Origin: Stieleria varia
GTDB taxonomy: Bacteria; Planctomycetota; Planctomycetia; Pirellulales; Pirellulaceae
Assembly: GCF_038443385.1 (NCBI RefSeq)
Contig: NZ_CP151726.1
Location: 7,750,001 to 7,814,000 of the forward strand
Length of the DNA stretch: 64,000 bases
Reading direction: 5' to 3'
Below are positions 27,838 through 36,193 of the stretch, one piece after another. How positions within the stretch are numbered: the stretch's first letter is position 1; every line of letters begins with the position of its first letter. The translations under genes were made by a program, and so were the position numbers. The notes beneath the pieces were generated by a model, which did not search any database, was not told the DNA's origin, and saw nothing but the letters and a program-made list of their open reading frames with translations.

Positions 27838-29518
27838 TTCCACCGAACCGACGTTGGCTGTCAAGTCGTTGGCGGTATCGATGCTCGATCCGATCGATGC
27901 CCGGTTCCATCGTGTGGTTGCAGCAGACTTGGCGATCATGCCTGGCGAGTTGCTTTCGATCGTTGGGGCATCCGGCGGGGGCAAGTCCACACTGGCACTG
28001 GCCGTTGCCGGTTTGTTGCCCGACTCATCGCGAATTAAAGCCGACGTGTTTCGCATCCAGGGGCAAGATGTGTTGCAGCATAGAACCTTTGCTCCATTGC
28101 AAGGTATCCAGTGGAACGATTCCATTGGCCGATTGGCTCCGGCAACCATCCTCTACGTTTCACAGCACGCTCGCTCGTCGTTGGTCCCCAATCGCAGCGT
28201 GCGTTGGCATCTGGACCTGGCATCGCAAGTACGGAAACGTTCGGGAAAGAAGCAAGCTGTTTCTGCAGCCATCGGCAAAGCCAATGTTTCGGATGGGCGT
28301 GAGTTGCTGGGCGAGTTCTTTTTGAATGACGGCCGCCGAGTGGATTCGATACTGCGCAAATCACCTCACCAGCTTTCCACCGGTGAATGCCAGCGAGTAC
28401 TGTTTGCCATGGCTTGTCTGATCGAACCTGCGTTACTGATAGCTGACGAACCATTTGCATCATTGGATTCCGAGACCGCCTCGGTGTTGGTGCTGCGATT
28501 TCGTCAGTATCTGCGTCAGGGCGGTTCTGCCATGTTAATCACTCATCAATTGGGATTGCTTGAGTCGCTTGCGGAGTCAGGTACATGCATGGTGATCGAT
28601 CAGGGCGAGGTCGTTGACCGACTGCCCTCGCCGGTACTTTTGCGTGGCGGGCCAAAGACCAAGCAAACCACGCAACTGATTCGAGTTGCGATCCGTCAGT
28701 TTCCCGTGTCAACGATGGGCGGAATAGACGGCAAGCCACCAGCATTGACGGTATCAGGACTGTCCAAGAACCAAGCGGGCAAGCAGATTTTTGCCAACCA
28801 GAGCTTTCGCGTCGAGCAAGGCAGTCGGTTTGGGATCCAAGGTCCCAGCGGCGGTGGAAAGACGACGCTCGCAAGAATCTTGGTTGGGTTGACGACTGCT
28901 GATACCGGAGACGTAGACTGGTTCGCTCACTGGTCGAATCCCCCTGAGATGTCAAGCAATCAACGCCGCGAACTTTGGCGTCGTGTTCAGCTCTCCTATC
29001 AAGACACTGATCTGGTGTTTGATCCCAGCGAACCCGTCGGCGCGTCGATGGAGCGTGTGTTACGCAGTGACCAACATCCCTTTACCAAGGCGAACGCCCG
29101 ACAATTCGCTGCTGACGCGTTTCAGAAGTTTGGACTGTCACCAAGGCTGTTGTCTGCACCTCCCTCCCGTTTGAGTGGTGGAGAGAAAAAGAGAGCGGCG
29201 ATCGCTCGGGCATTGTTATTGCTACAACAGTTCGAAGATGGAAACGATCAAATTCCAACGAATTCCAAAGCCCTGATTCTAGATGAGCCGACCGTGGGAT
29301 TGGACGTGTTTCATCAGGGGCGTTTGGCGGAAACCCTGATCGCAGCTCAGCAGTCAATGAACTTGACCATCATCGTGCTTAGCCATGACAGATTCTTTTT
29401 GGATCGGTTTTGCACGGAAATCATTTCTTGGCCGCAACAATCGATCCCGTCGCTTGACGAATCGGGTTCTCAGCAGTCCGGTCGATCAACCGCGATGGCC
29501 CACGGGGAAGAATCATGA
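27818..29518 (+). CDS. Fused DppD-DppF-type ABC importer ATPase
   Basis: 566 aa with two nucleotide-binding domains. Domain 1 has Walker A GASGGGKST (50-58), signature LSTGECQRV and Walker B ALLIADEPFASLD. Domain 2 has Walker A GPSGGGKTT (342-350), signature LSGGEKKRAAIA and Walker B ALILDEPTVGLD. The first signature (LSTGE in place of LSGGE) is degenerate, so the two sites may be unequal. A GGGGG run precedes ATG 27818, which lies inside the end of the permease gene. Together with the preceding two genes it forms a complete importer made of three polypeptides where five are usual. Confidence 0.92.
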   Translation: MSIAFDDSTEPTLAVKSLAVSMLDPIDARFHRVVAADLAIMPGELLSIVGASGGGKSTLALAVAGLLPDSSRIKADVFRIQGQDVLQHRTFAPLQGIQWNDSIGRLAPATILYVSQHARSSLVPNRSVRWHLDLASQVRKRSGKKQAVSAAIGKANVSDGRELLGEFFLNDGRRVDSILRKSPHQLSTGECQRVLFAMACLIEPALLIADEPFASLDSETASVLVLRFRQYLRQGGSAMLITHQLGLLESLAESGTCMVIDQGEVVDRLPSPVLLRGGPKTKQTTQLIRVAIRQFPVSTMGGIDGKPPALTVSGLSKNQAGKQIFANQSFRVEQGSRFGIQGPSGGGKTTLARILVGLTTADTGDVDWFAHWSNPPEMSSNQRRELWRRVQLSYQDTDLVFDPSEPVGASMERVLRSDQHPFTKANARQFAADAFQKFGLSPRLLSAPPSRLSGGEKKRAAIARALLLLQQFEDGNDQIPTNSKALILDEPTVGLDVFHQGRLAETLIAAQQSMNLTIIVLSHDRFFLDRFCTEIISWPQQSIPSLDESGSQQSGRSTAMAHGEES

Positions 29519-31497
29519 AAACTCACAGCACAGTGACCTTTACACGCCAGTTTTTTTGGGGATTCGTGATCACATCATTGACCCTGCCCATCGGTTTCAC
29601 TCCCTGCTGGAGCCAGGAGTCGCAGCCCACCGATCGTTTTGGCTTTCCCGTGGCAACAGGACTGGATGTTTCTGTGGTGCTGCATGCGGAGCGAGACCCA
29701 GCGGTCAGTGATTCACTACTGACGGCGGTTCAGAATCGCGTGGAACGATTGTTCGTCACCGTTCTGGGCGCTGGGGCGACGGTTGACATCGTATCGCGGC
29801 CTGCCGTCGACGAGTGGTTGGGACGGAACTCGATCGAACAACTCACTGCGGCGCAGTGCAGGCTGCTTGGACTCGATGGCGATGAAAAGACGATTGTTCT
29901 TTCAATAGAGTACCGCAACGGTTCGTTTTATATCCACGCAGGAGAGTTCGATCGGCACTTTGATCAATTCGGTCCGATCGAAAGCGCGGAGGTTGTTCAA
30001 CGTGACATGCTGGATGAAGCTGCGGCTCGCTTGGCAATGAATTGCTGGACGCCCGTCGGCCAAATTGTCTCGACGCAAGATGACAAGTTTGTTGTTCACT
30101 TTGCGAACCTACCGCGGTTGCTGAGCACCTCCAAACTAAGCCGGCTGGATCAAGGTGCCGTGTTACAACTGTATCGCGAAACCATCAACGACAATCAATT
30201 GCGTCAAGATGCCCATCCGAGTCAATTCTTGGCCATCGAGTCTCTGGGAGCAAACGCGGTCGTCGCCGCACCGATCGGTGACGCGTGGGACCGTGATTGG
30301 TTTCAGTACCTCGATGACGCTCGCGCTCGCTACTTGGTACGTCGTGTCACCCCACGTACCGGAGTCTCGCGATTGCAAGTTCTGTTGACGGGAACGGTGC
30401 CAGACCAACCGGACATACTGGCTCCTCGGGGCGGATGCGATGTTTACTTGCACGATCAGCCGTCACCCCGATTGAAGATCAATTCGAACATTGCGGCCGT
30501 TACGCAACGCAACGGACTCGCCGAGTTCCAAGTTGATCACCCTAAGCCGATTTTTGTCACAGTCGCCTATGAGAACCAGGCAATCACGCAACCCTTTGTT
30601 AGAGGCGTTTCGCCCGAGCCGTTAATCTTTCAGTTTCGTTATTTGGGAAATCAAGGCGACTATCTGACTTCGCTGAAAGGGCTGCATGACCAGTTGCGAG
30701 CAAACGCTGCCAAGATCAACCAACTCGTTGCGACCATCAGCAATAAAGCCAAGGAATCCGACGAGCAGACGATTCGTCAGCTCAGCAATGAAGCATTGCA
30801 ACTCGCCAATGTTGATTCGCTGGTTGACCAAGCCGAGGCAATCGATGAAGCGGCAAAGGTTGAGAACTTGGACCTGTCGGAGGCGATGAAGTCATTTCGA
30901 AAGACGATCGATGACATGAACGCGCAAACGGCAAGACTGCGAGCTGACATGGCAATGGCGGAGCGTTTCGCTGCTGCCGAGAGTTCACTCAAAACGATTC
31001 AGGAAGCGTTTGATGCGATGCGGTGGGCAGAAGCGTTGGCGTTGCTGGAACGCTTTGCCGTCGAGTTTCCTGGTCATCCCCAAAGCGGGAAACTGGATAG
31101 GTTCCGAAGCGCAGCCCGCGCGGTAAACTCTACTCATGCTGCCGCTCGCCAGCGAATTCTGGATGCGCGTACGGCTCAAGACATCAGTGCGTTGACCGCC
31201 CGGTGGTCAGCGATCAGCCAAGCGATTGAAAATCTCTTGTCGCATGATGATGCGTTGTATCTCTCGCATGTGAACCAAATGCGCGACCGATGGCAGCAAC
31301 TGGTCAACGACGAGATTCAGTCGATCAAGTCCGATAATGTTGCCGCGGCCGCTCTGCAGGGCAGCGCACAAGACAAGGCGGTCGCGGTTCTGAAGCAACG
31401 CGTCGCCGACCTGAGCCCCGTGCGTCAGGACCTGGAACGACTCGGTCCTCAGATCCTGGCCGCAGCGCAAAAGTCCAAGGATTTACTTGCGCAATAA
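29515..31497 (+). CDS. Secreted coiled-coil protein closing the 13-gene locus
   Basis: 660 aa. A signal peptide (FFWGFVITSLTLPIGFTPCWS) is followed by a mixed region (about 40-370) and a helical, coiled-coil-prone C-terminal half (about 380-660, LHDQLRANAAKINQLVATI and AQTARLRADMAMAERFAAAESSLKTI). I recognise no catalytic motif. It starts in an ATGA overlap with the ABC ATPase, so it is translationally tied to the importer. A physical link between importer and envelope is possible but unproven. Weak hairpin and repeat sequences follow at once, marking the end of the locus. Confidence 0.76.
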   Translation: MKTHSTVTFTRQFFWGFVITSLTLPIGFTPCWSQESQPTDRFGFPVATGLDVSVVLHAERDPAVSDSLLTAVQNRVERLFVTVLGAGATVDIVSRPAVDEWLGRNSIEQLTAAQCRLLGLDGDEKTIVLSIEYRNGSFYIHAGEFDRHFDQFGPIESAEVVQRDMLDEAAARLAMNCWTPVGQIVSTQDDKFVVHFANLPRLLSTSKLSRLDQGAVLQLYRETINDNQLRQDAHPSQFLAIESLGANAVVAAPIGDAWDRDWFQYLDDARARYLVRRVTPRTGVSRLQVLLTGTVPDQPDILAPRGGCDVYLHDQPSPRLKINSNIAAVTQRNGLAEFQVDHPKPIFVTVAYENQAITQPFVRGVSPEPLIFQFRYLGNQGDYLTSLKGLHDQLRANAAKINQLVATISNKAKESDEQTIRQLSNEALQLANVDSLVDQAEAIDEAAKVENLDLSEAMKSFRKTIDDMNAQTARLRADMAMAERFAAAESSLKTIQEAFDAMRWAEALALLERFAVEFPGHPQSGKLDRFRSAARAVNSTHAAARQRILDARTAQDISALTARWSAISQAIENLLSHDDALYLSHVNQMRDRWQQLVNDEIQSIKSDNVAAAALQGSAQDKAVAVLKQRVADLSPVRQDLERLGPQILAAAQKSKDLLAQ

Positions 31498-31500
31498 CGA

Positions 31501-31523
31501 ATGCCGCCGGATGTGGCATTTTC
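31501..31523 (+). terminator. Possible weak terminator of the 13-gene locus
   Basis: ATGCC, a 10-nt loop, GGCAT, then TTTT, immediately after the last stop codon. The stem is only 5 bp, so this is tentative. A perfect GTCCAGGC-GAA-GCCTGGAC hairpin follows at 31548-31566 and could contribute. Confidence 0.35.
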
Positions 31524-31547
31524 CTGCAGAATCCTGAGGAGTTCGCA

Positions 31548-31566
31548 GTCCAGGCGAAGCCTGGAC
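31548..31566. repeat. Perfect 8-bp hairpin
   Basis: GTCCAGGC-GAA-GCCTGGAC, with a related CCCAGGCGAAGCC near 31785. No T-tract follows. It may be a transcript-stabilising hairpin or a small dispersed repeat. Confidence 0.6.
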
Positions 31567-31598
31567 CGTTCAAAACTTGGTGTTGACATTGTTTTGTC

Positions 31599-31727
31599 AG
31601 TCCATGTTTTTGTCCCATGCATCGCAATCAGAGTGAGCCTCAGGCGCTAGCCGTGGGCCGGCACGACATCCGCCTCAGGCCCACGGCTAGCGTCTGAGGC
31701 TCACTGGGGGCCACCAGCTGCGCCGGG
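31599..31727. repeat. Long palindromic repeat family, copy 2
   Basis: Core hairpin at 31632-31705 with the same arms as 10851-10925, in the same orientation and with matching flanks (TTTTTGT-CCATGCATCGCAATCA on the left, CCACCAGCTGCGCCGG on the right). Weaker similarity (CAAATTTGAACAG) continues to about 31795. Confidence 0.88.
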
Positions 31728-31922
31728 AGAGGTGACAGACACTTGCGGAGCGCCGCAGCGTCACAATCCCAAATTTGAACAGCCCAGGCGAAGCCCCTCC
31801 GTCCATGAACCAAAAAATAATGGTGACGATCCACGATTTGGCGTAACGCGGCCGCGAAGTTCAGTTGAGGGGGATTGCCTCCCGTTTCAATAACTGAACG
31901 GATTTCGCTGGAGATTTCATTC

Positions 31923-32543
31923 GTGATCAAACCCGCCAGGAATCAACCGAATCAATGGGGCGAGATTTCCATCGCAGATGCCGATGTCTGGGAGGCGATC
32001 ATCGCCAAGTTCAAGCCCAAGATTCTGCATCAGGCGAGAGCCGCTGGACTGCAGCCCAGTGACGCTGCCGATGTGACACAAGATGTTTTTCGTATCATGG
32101 CGAAACACGCTCCTCAAGATGGTTTATCGGAGCCAACCAGAAATTGCAGTGAAGAGCCGAAACTGGAAATACAGTCCTGGGTATCTCAGATCACTCGCAA
32201 TGTGTTGAATCGTTTCATGCGCCGCTCACGCAAACGCCCCGTCACGATCGATGCCCGTTTGGATCACGCGAACTGGGAACGACTTGCCCCGCAACTCTGT
32301 GAGCTGCACTCCGCCTCCTGGAGAGACGATTCACAGTTTCGGGTGCGTCAAGCACTCCAGGCGATCAAGGCCGATTTCCAAGGAAAAACTTGGCAGGCCT
32401 TCTGGAGGATGACCATGCATCAGGAACAGGCAACGGCCATTGCTGAGGATCTGAAAATGGACGCCAGAGCGGTTCGGCAAGCGAAATTTAGAGTCATGAG
32501 CCGTCTTCGTGACGAGCTCAAGTGCTACGCGGACGAGGAGTGA
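31923..32543 (+). CDS. ECF-like RNA polymerase sigma factor
   Basis: 206 aa from GTG 31923; a TTG at 31875 would add 16 residues. Sigma region 2 is visible at about 25-60 (IIAKFKPKILHQARAAGL, AADVTQDVFRIMAKH) and 90-115 (SWVSQITRNVLNRFMRRSRKR). Sigma region 4 is at about 155-200 (AFWRMTMHQEQATAIAEDLKMDARAVRQAKFRVMSRLRDEL). It resembles the planctomycete ECF groups that are often paired with Ser/Thr kinases, but no kinase or anti-sigma gene is adjacent. Two sulfatase genes follow, starting 95 bp downstream, so they are possible but untested targets. Confidence 0.85.
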   Translation: MIKPARNQPNQWGEISIADADVWEAIIAKFKPKILHQARAAGLQPSDAADVTQDVFRIMAKHAPQDGLSEPTRNCSEEPKLEIQSWVSQITRNVLNRFMRRSRKRPVTIDARLDHANWERLAPQLCELHSASWRDDSQFRVRQALQAIKADFQGKTWQAFWRMTMHQEQATAIAEDLKMDARAVRQAKFRVMSRLRDELKCYADEE

Positions 32544-32638
32544 CAAGAAATCTCTGACCGGATGAACATCGGACTCATTGTTGAGTCCCCCAGTTCATTT
32601 ATCATGATCCGTTTCTAACCAGACATCGGAAATGGCTC

Positions 32639-34297
32639 ATGAGATCGATCGGGATTACATTCACGTTGTCGGCCTGGCTTTTGTCGGCGGTGCTTTTGTC
32701 TATCGTCGGTGCGGAACCCCTGTACGCGGAACCTCTGTACGCGGAGGAATCATCGAGGCCGAATATCGTCGTCATCATGGTGGACGACATGGGGTTTTCT
32801 GATATCGGTCCCTACGGCAGTGAGATTCCAACCCCGCATTTGGACGCATTGGCGGCGGCCGGAGTCAAGTTCGCTGAGTTTTACAACACGGGGCGTTGCT
32901 GTCCGACTCGGGCAAGCTTGATGACCGGGCTCTATTCGCATCAAGCGGGAATGGGGTGGATGACGGCTGATCAAAGTGCGCCGGGTTATCGTGGTCAGCT
33001 CAACAACCATTGCGTTACGATCGCCGAAGTCTTGGGTGATGCCGGCTACTTCACCGCGATGACAGGAAAATGGCACCTTGGTTTTGAGCACGGCGTGGTT
33101 CCTTGGAAAAGAGGCTTTCAGGCGAATTTGAGTTTGCCCGCCGGTGGACTTCATTTTTCTAACCAAACCGGACCCAAGGGAAACACAAAACTGTTTTTGG
33201 GTGATCGTGAGATTGATCGTGATGCACCGCAGTTGAATGCGCCGTGGTACGGAACCGACCTGTGGACGGAACAGGGGCTTGAGTTCATCGATCAAGCGGC
33301 ATCGCAAGAGAAGCCGTTTTTTCTGTACCTCGCGCACGTCGCCCCGCACTTTCCTTGCATGGCGCCGGAGTCAACCATCGCCAAGTATCGGGGTAAGTAT
33401 CTCAAAGGCTGGGATGCGTTGCGAGACGAACGCTATGCGAGACAGGTTGCGAGCGGACTGATTGATCCCTCGTGGCCACTGGAACCACGTCCGGCAGAGA
33501 TTCCCCAGTGGGATTCTCTATCCCGTGAGCAGCAGAAACGTTACGACGACATGATGGCCATCTACGCGGCGATGATCGACGAGGTGGATCGCAACGTGGG
33601 CAAACTTGTGGACGGGCTTCGCCAGCGTGGACAACTCGACAACACACTGATTCTGTTCCTTTCCGATAACGGTGGGAATGCTGAGGCGGGTGTCAACGGA
33701 ACTTACCAAGGCGAGAATCCCGGCGATCCTCACTCCAACGTCTTCATCGGACGGTGCTGGGCGCACTTGAACAACACTCCATTTCGAAAATACAAGCACT
33801 ACAACCACGAGGGCGGAATCGCGTCTCCTCTGATCGCCCATTGGCCCGCGGCGATCCAACCGAGCGAGCAATGGATTCGCACACCCACACACGTGATCGA
33901 TATCATGGCGACTTGCGTCGACGTAGCGCAGGCTGAATATCCGATGGAAAGATCGGGAAACCAGATCACACCGATGCAAGGACAAAGCTTGCGACCGCTA
34001 TTGACCAAGGACGGCAACCTTCCTGAGCGTCCACTTTTCTGGGAGCACGAAGGCAATGCTGCGATCCGTGTCGGCGATCACAAGCTGGTTCGGGCTGGTG
34101 GCAATGGAGACTGGGAACTGTTCGACTTAAGTTCTGATCGCACGGAGCAACAGGACTTGGCTGCCAAGAATCCAGCGATGGTTGCGGATCTCAGGCAGCA
34201 ATGGAAAACCTGGGCGGAAGCCGCGAACGTGATCCCTAAGCCAGCGGGCAAGAACAAGAAGCCTGCGGGCAAGAAGAAAAAGTCCAAGAAACAATAG
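32639..34297 (+). CDS. Secreted arylsulfatase (S1 family)
   Basis: 552 aa. Hydrolyses sulfate esters, probably on algal polysaccharides, after export. A signal peptide (about 1-30) is followed by the sulfatase fold: RPNIVVIMVDDMGFSDIGPYG at the N-terminus and the formylglycine motif C87-C-P-T-R-A-S-L-M-T-G. Also present are GKWHLG and FLSDNGG. C87 would be oxidised to formylglycine by a sulfatase-modifying enzyme encoded elsewhere. The C-terminus is an unusual Lys-rich tail (KNKKPAGKKKKSKK). A 15-bp tandem duplication lies at the signal-peptide/mature junction. It is 41 bp upstream of the next sulfatase. Confidence 0.95.
   Translation: MRSIGITFTLSAWLLSAVLLSIVGAEPLYAEPLYAEESSRPNIVVIMVDDMGFSDIGPYGSEIPTPHLDALAAAGVKFAEFYNTGRCCPTRASLMTGLYSHQAGMGWMTADQSAPGYRGQLNNHCVTIAEVLGDAGYFTAMTGKWHLGFEHGVVPWKRGFQANLSLPAGGLHFSNQTGPKGNTKLFLGDREIDRDAPQLNAPWYGTDLWTEQGLEFIDQAASQEKPFFLYLAHVAPHFPCMAPESTIAKYRGKYLKGWDALRDERYARQVASGLIDPSWPLEPRPAEIPQWDSLSREQQKRYDDMMAIYAAMIDEVDRNVGKLVDGLRQRGQLDNTLILFLSDNGGNAEAGVNGTYQGENPGDPHSNVFIGRCWAHLNNTPFRKYKHYNHEGGIASPLIAHWPAAIQPSEQWIRTPTHVIDIMATCVDVAQAEYPMERSGNQITPMQGQSLRPLLTKDGNLPERPLFWEHEGNAAIRVGDHKLVRAGGNGDWELFDLSSDRTEQQDLAAKNPAMVADLRQQWKTWAEAANVIPKPAGKNKKPAGKKKKSKKQ
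32711..32740 (+). repeat. 15-bp tandem duplication in sulfatase signal region
   Basis: GCGGAACCCCTGTAC then GCGGAACCTCTGTAC, encoding AEPLY twice. It keeps frame and duplicates the likely signal-peptidase site region (AEPLYAEPLYAEE). Confidence 0.9.
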
Positions 34298-34338
34298 ACA
34301 GCGGTTTCTTTCACGATCCCCCAACCAAGAGATGACCA

Positions 34339-35865
34339 TTGAAGAACTGGCTCACAACCTCTCGTGTTTCCGCATGCCTTGTCGCGTGTCTTGCCCTGAC
34401 CTCGCTCGGCCAACCACATTCTCAGGCCGAAACGACGCGTCCCAATGTGTTGTTGATCTTGGTCGATGATCTCAAACCGGCATTGGGTTGCTACGGCGAC
34501 CCCGTCGCTCAGACACCCAATCTGGACAAGCTGGCCAGTCGAGGCATGCGTTTCGACATGGCGTACTGCAATCAAGCCGTTTGCGCACCGTCCCGCTTTA
34601 CGCTCATGCTCGGATCGCATTCGACATCGACCGGACTTTACGGTCTGGGCAGTCAGCTTCGGCAAATCGTTCCGGATGCCGTGACGATGCCTCAGTACTT
34701 TGCCAAGCACGGTGGTTATCGCACCGAGTCGTTGGGCAAGGTGTTTCATATCGGACACGGCAACGAGGGTGACCCGGTGTCTTTTCAAGTGCCGCACTTC
34801 AAAGACAAGGTCATCGAGTACCTGGATCCTGACAGCACAGATGGCGGCAAACTGACGCGAGAGGAAGCCCTGTTCACCAATCAGAAGCTCGGCCAAATCC
34901 GCTCGCTACCACGCGGTGCCGCGTTTGAGTCTCCTGATGTCGCAGATGACCAGTACGCAGACGGCCGAGTTGCGGCGGAAACAGTGGAGCGATTGCGTGC
35001 AGCAAAGAATCGCATGTCAGAAGACAACACTCCATTCTTTATCGCAGCGGGATTTGTCCGGCCCCACCTGCCGTTCTCTGCCCCGAAAAAGTACTGGGAC
35101 ATGTACGACCCGATGAAGCTACCGATGCCATCGAATGTTTCCTTCCCCCGCGACGCGCCCAATGTGGCTCTCAAGCGAGGCGGCGAAATCGCTGCTTACA
35201 AACCCGTCCCGGAGGATGGGAATGTCGACGAAGCGTTAAAGCGTGAACTGATTCATGGTTACTACGCCAGCATGAGCTTTGTCGACGCTCAGATCGGCAA
35301 GGTTCTCAGCGAGTTTGATCGTTTGGAATTGGGTGAGAACACCATCGTGGTGCTGTGGGGCGATCATGGGTTTCACCTTGGTGATTTGGGGATATGGACC
35401 AAGCACACCAACTACGAACAAGCCAATCGAATTCCGATCATCATCTCTGCTCCTGGGGTGACAAAGCCGGGGACGTCTACCAAGCAGCTTGCCGAGACAG
35501 TCGATTTGTTCCCCACTCTTGCTGAGCTAGCCGGACTGCCAGCCCCCAGCGGGCCGCAGCCGATCGACGGTCAAAGCCTCGTCCCCGTGTTGAAAGATCC
35601 TGCCGCGCGAGTTCGCGACCACGCCTACCACGCCTATCCCAAGCAGAAACTAGGTCGTGCGATTCGTACCGAACGCTACAGAATGGTCCAGTGGCTTTCC
35701 CAAGGCGAAGACCCATCCAACGCCGTGTACGAGCTATACGATTACGTCAACGACCCCAACGAGACGCAAAACATTGCGGCTAAGGAACCTGAAATACTTG
35801 CCCGACTCCAGGAAATGCTCGAAACGCATCGCCCACCCGTCGGCAAGAACCAGAACCGCCGCTAG
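34339..35865 (+). CDS. Secreted sulfatase, iduronate-2-sulfatase-like
   Basis: 508 aa. A signal peptide precedes the sulfatase domain (RPNVLLILVDDLKPALGCYG). The formylglycine motif is C82-A-P-S-R-F-T-L-M-L-G. LKPALGCYGDP and NQAVCAPSR together resemble iduronate-2-sulfatase-type S1 enzymes. WGDHGFHLGDLGIWTKHT supplies metal ligands near the C-terminal half. The start is TTG 34339 with an upstream AAGAGATGA that can serve as ribosome-binding site; the nearby ATG 34332 is out of frame. The stop codon lies inside the terminal repeat of a MITE-like element, so the last codons may have been altered by its insertion. Confidence 0.94.
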   Translation: MKNWLTTSRVSACLVACLALTSLGQPHSQAETTRPNVLLILVDDLKPALGCYGDPVAQTPNLDKLASRGMRFDMAYCNQAVCAPSRFTLMLGSHSTSTGLYGLGSQLRQIVPDAVTMPQYFAKHGGYRTESLGKVFHIGHGNEGDPVSFQVPHFKDKVIEYLDPDSTDGGKLTREEALFTNQKLGQIRSLPRGAAFESPDVADDQYADGRVAAETVERLRAAKNRMSEDNTPFFIAAGFVRPHLPFSAPKKYWDMYDPMKLPMPSNVSFPRDAPNVALKRGGEIAAYKPVPEDGNVDEALKRELIHGYYASMSFVDAQIGKVLSEFDRLELGENTIVVLWGDHGFHLGDLGIWTKHTNYEQANRIPIIISAPGVTKPGTSTKQLAETVDLFPTLAELAGLPAPSGPQPIDGQSLVPVLKDPAARVRDHAYHAYPKQKLGRAIRTERYRMVQWLSQGEDPSNAVYELYDYVNDPNETQNIAAKEPEILARLQEMLETHRPPVGKNQNRR

Positions 35866-36044
35866 CCCGGATTATTCATTAGCCGGCACGCGATAGCGTC
35901 CGGTTCCCGAGTATAGGCGTGAGAACCGGACGCTATCGCGTGGCGGCTGATGTGCGCAGACTGTTTTCGTGCCAATCCGCGCAAGCCGTTTCATGCAAAC
36001 GTGTTGCGATGACCGTATTGAGTCGCGTGAATAATCCGGGCTAG
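35862..36044. mobile_element. 183-bp MITE-like element, copy 1
   Basis: Perfect 17-bp terminal inverted repeats (CTAGCCCGGATTATTCA at 35862-35878 and its complement at 36028-36044). Inside, a perfect 20-bp stem (35887-35906 with 35923-35942) forms a hairpin. There is no coding capacity. Near-identical copies occur at 40679-40860 and, truncated, at 10700-10817. The terminal CTAG may be part of the target. Transposase source unknown. Confidence 0.88.
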
Positions 36045-36193
36045 TGGTCTGAAACAACTTAACTTCAGGGTAGTGGATCTTGTTAAAGATCCTGCAGCGG
36101 TGGGATCTTTGACAAGATCCACTACAGCCAACCCTAACTTAGATACCAGCACGACGCGTCAGCGAGTGATTCACGGCGAACAAGACCTTCCTG
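35866..36193. other. Intergenic region after the second sulfatase
   Basis: 328 bp, mostly the MITE-like element and the palindrome at 36070-36125. About 65 bp remain before the esterase start and show no clear promoter. Confidence 0.7.
36070..36125. repeat. Long palindrome
   Basis: Arms GTAGTGGATCTTGTTAAAGA and its near-complement, ending in AAGATCCACTAC, pair over about 24 bp with one mismatch and a 9-nt loop. A strong stem without a T-tract, belonging to a third palindrome type in this window. Confidence 0.8.

Larger units (their letters stand above)
31498..31922. other. Intergenic region after the 13-gene locus
   Basis: 425 bp holding the possible terminator, the small hairpin and palindromic repeat copy 2. 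The final ~130 bp must contain the sigma-factor promoter, but I see no convincing -35/-10 pair. Confidence 0.6.
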
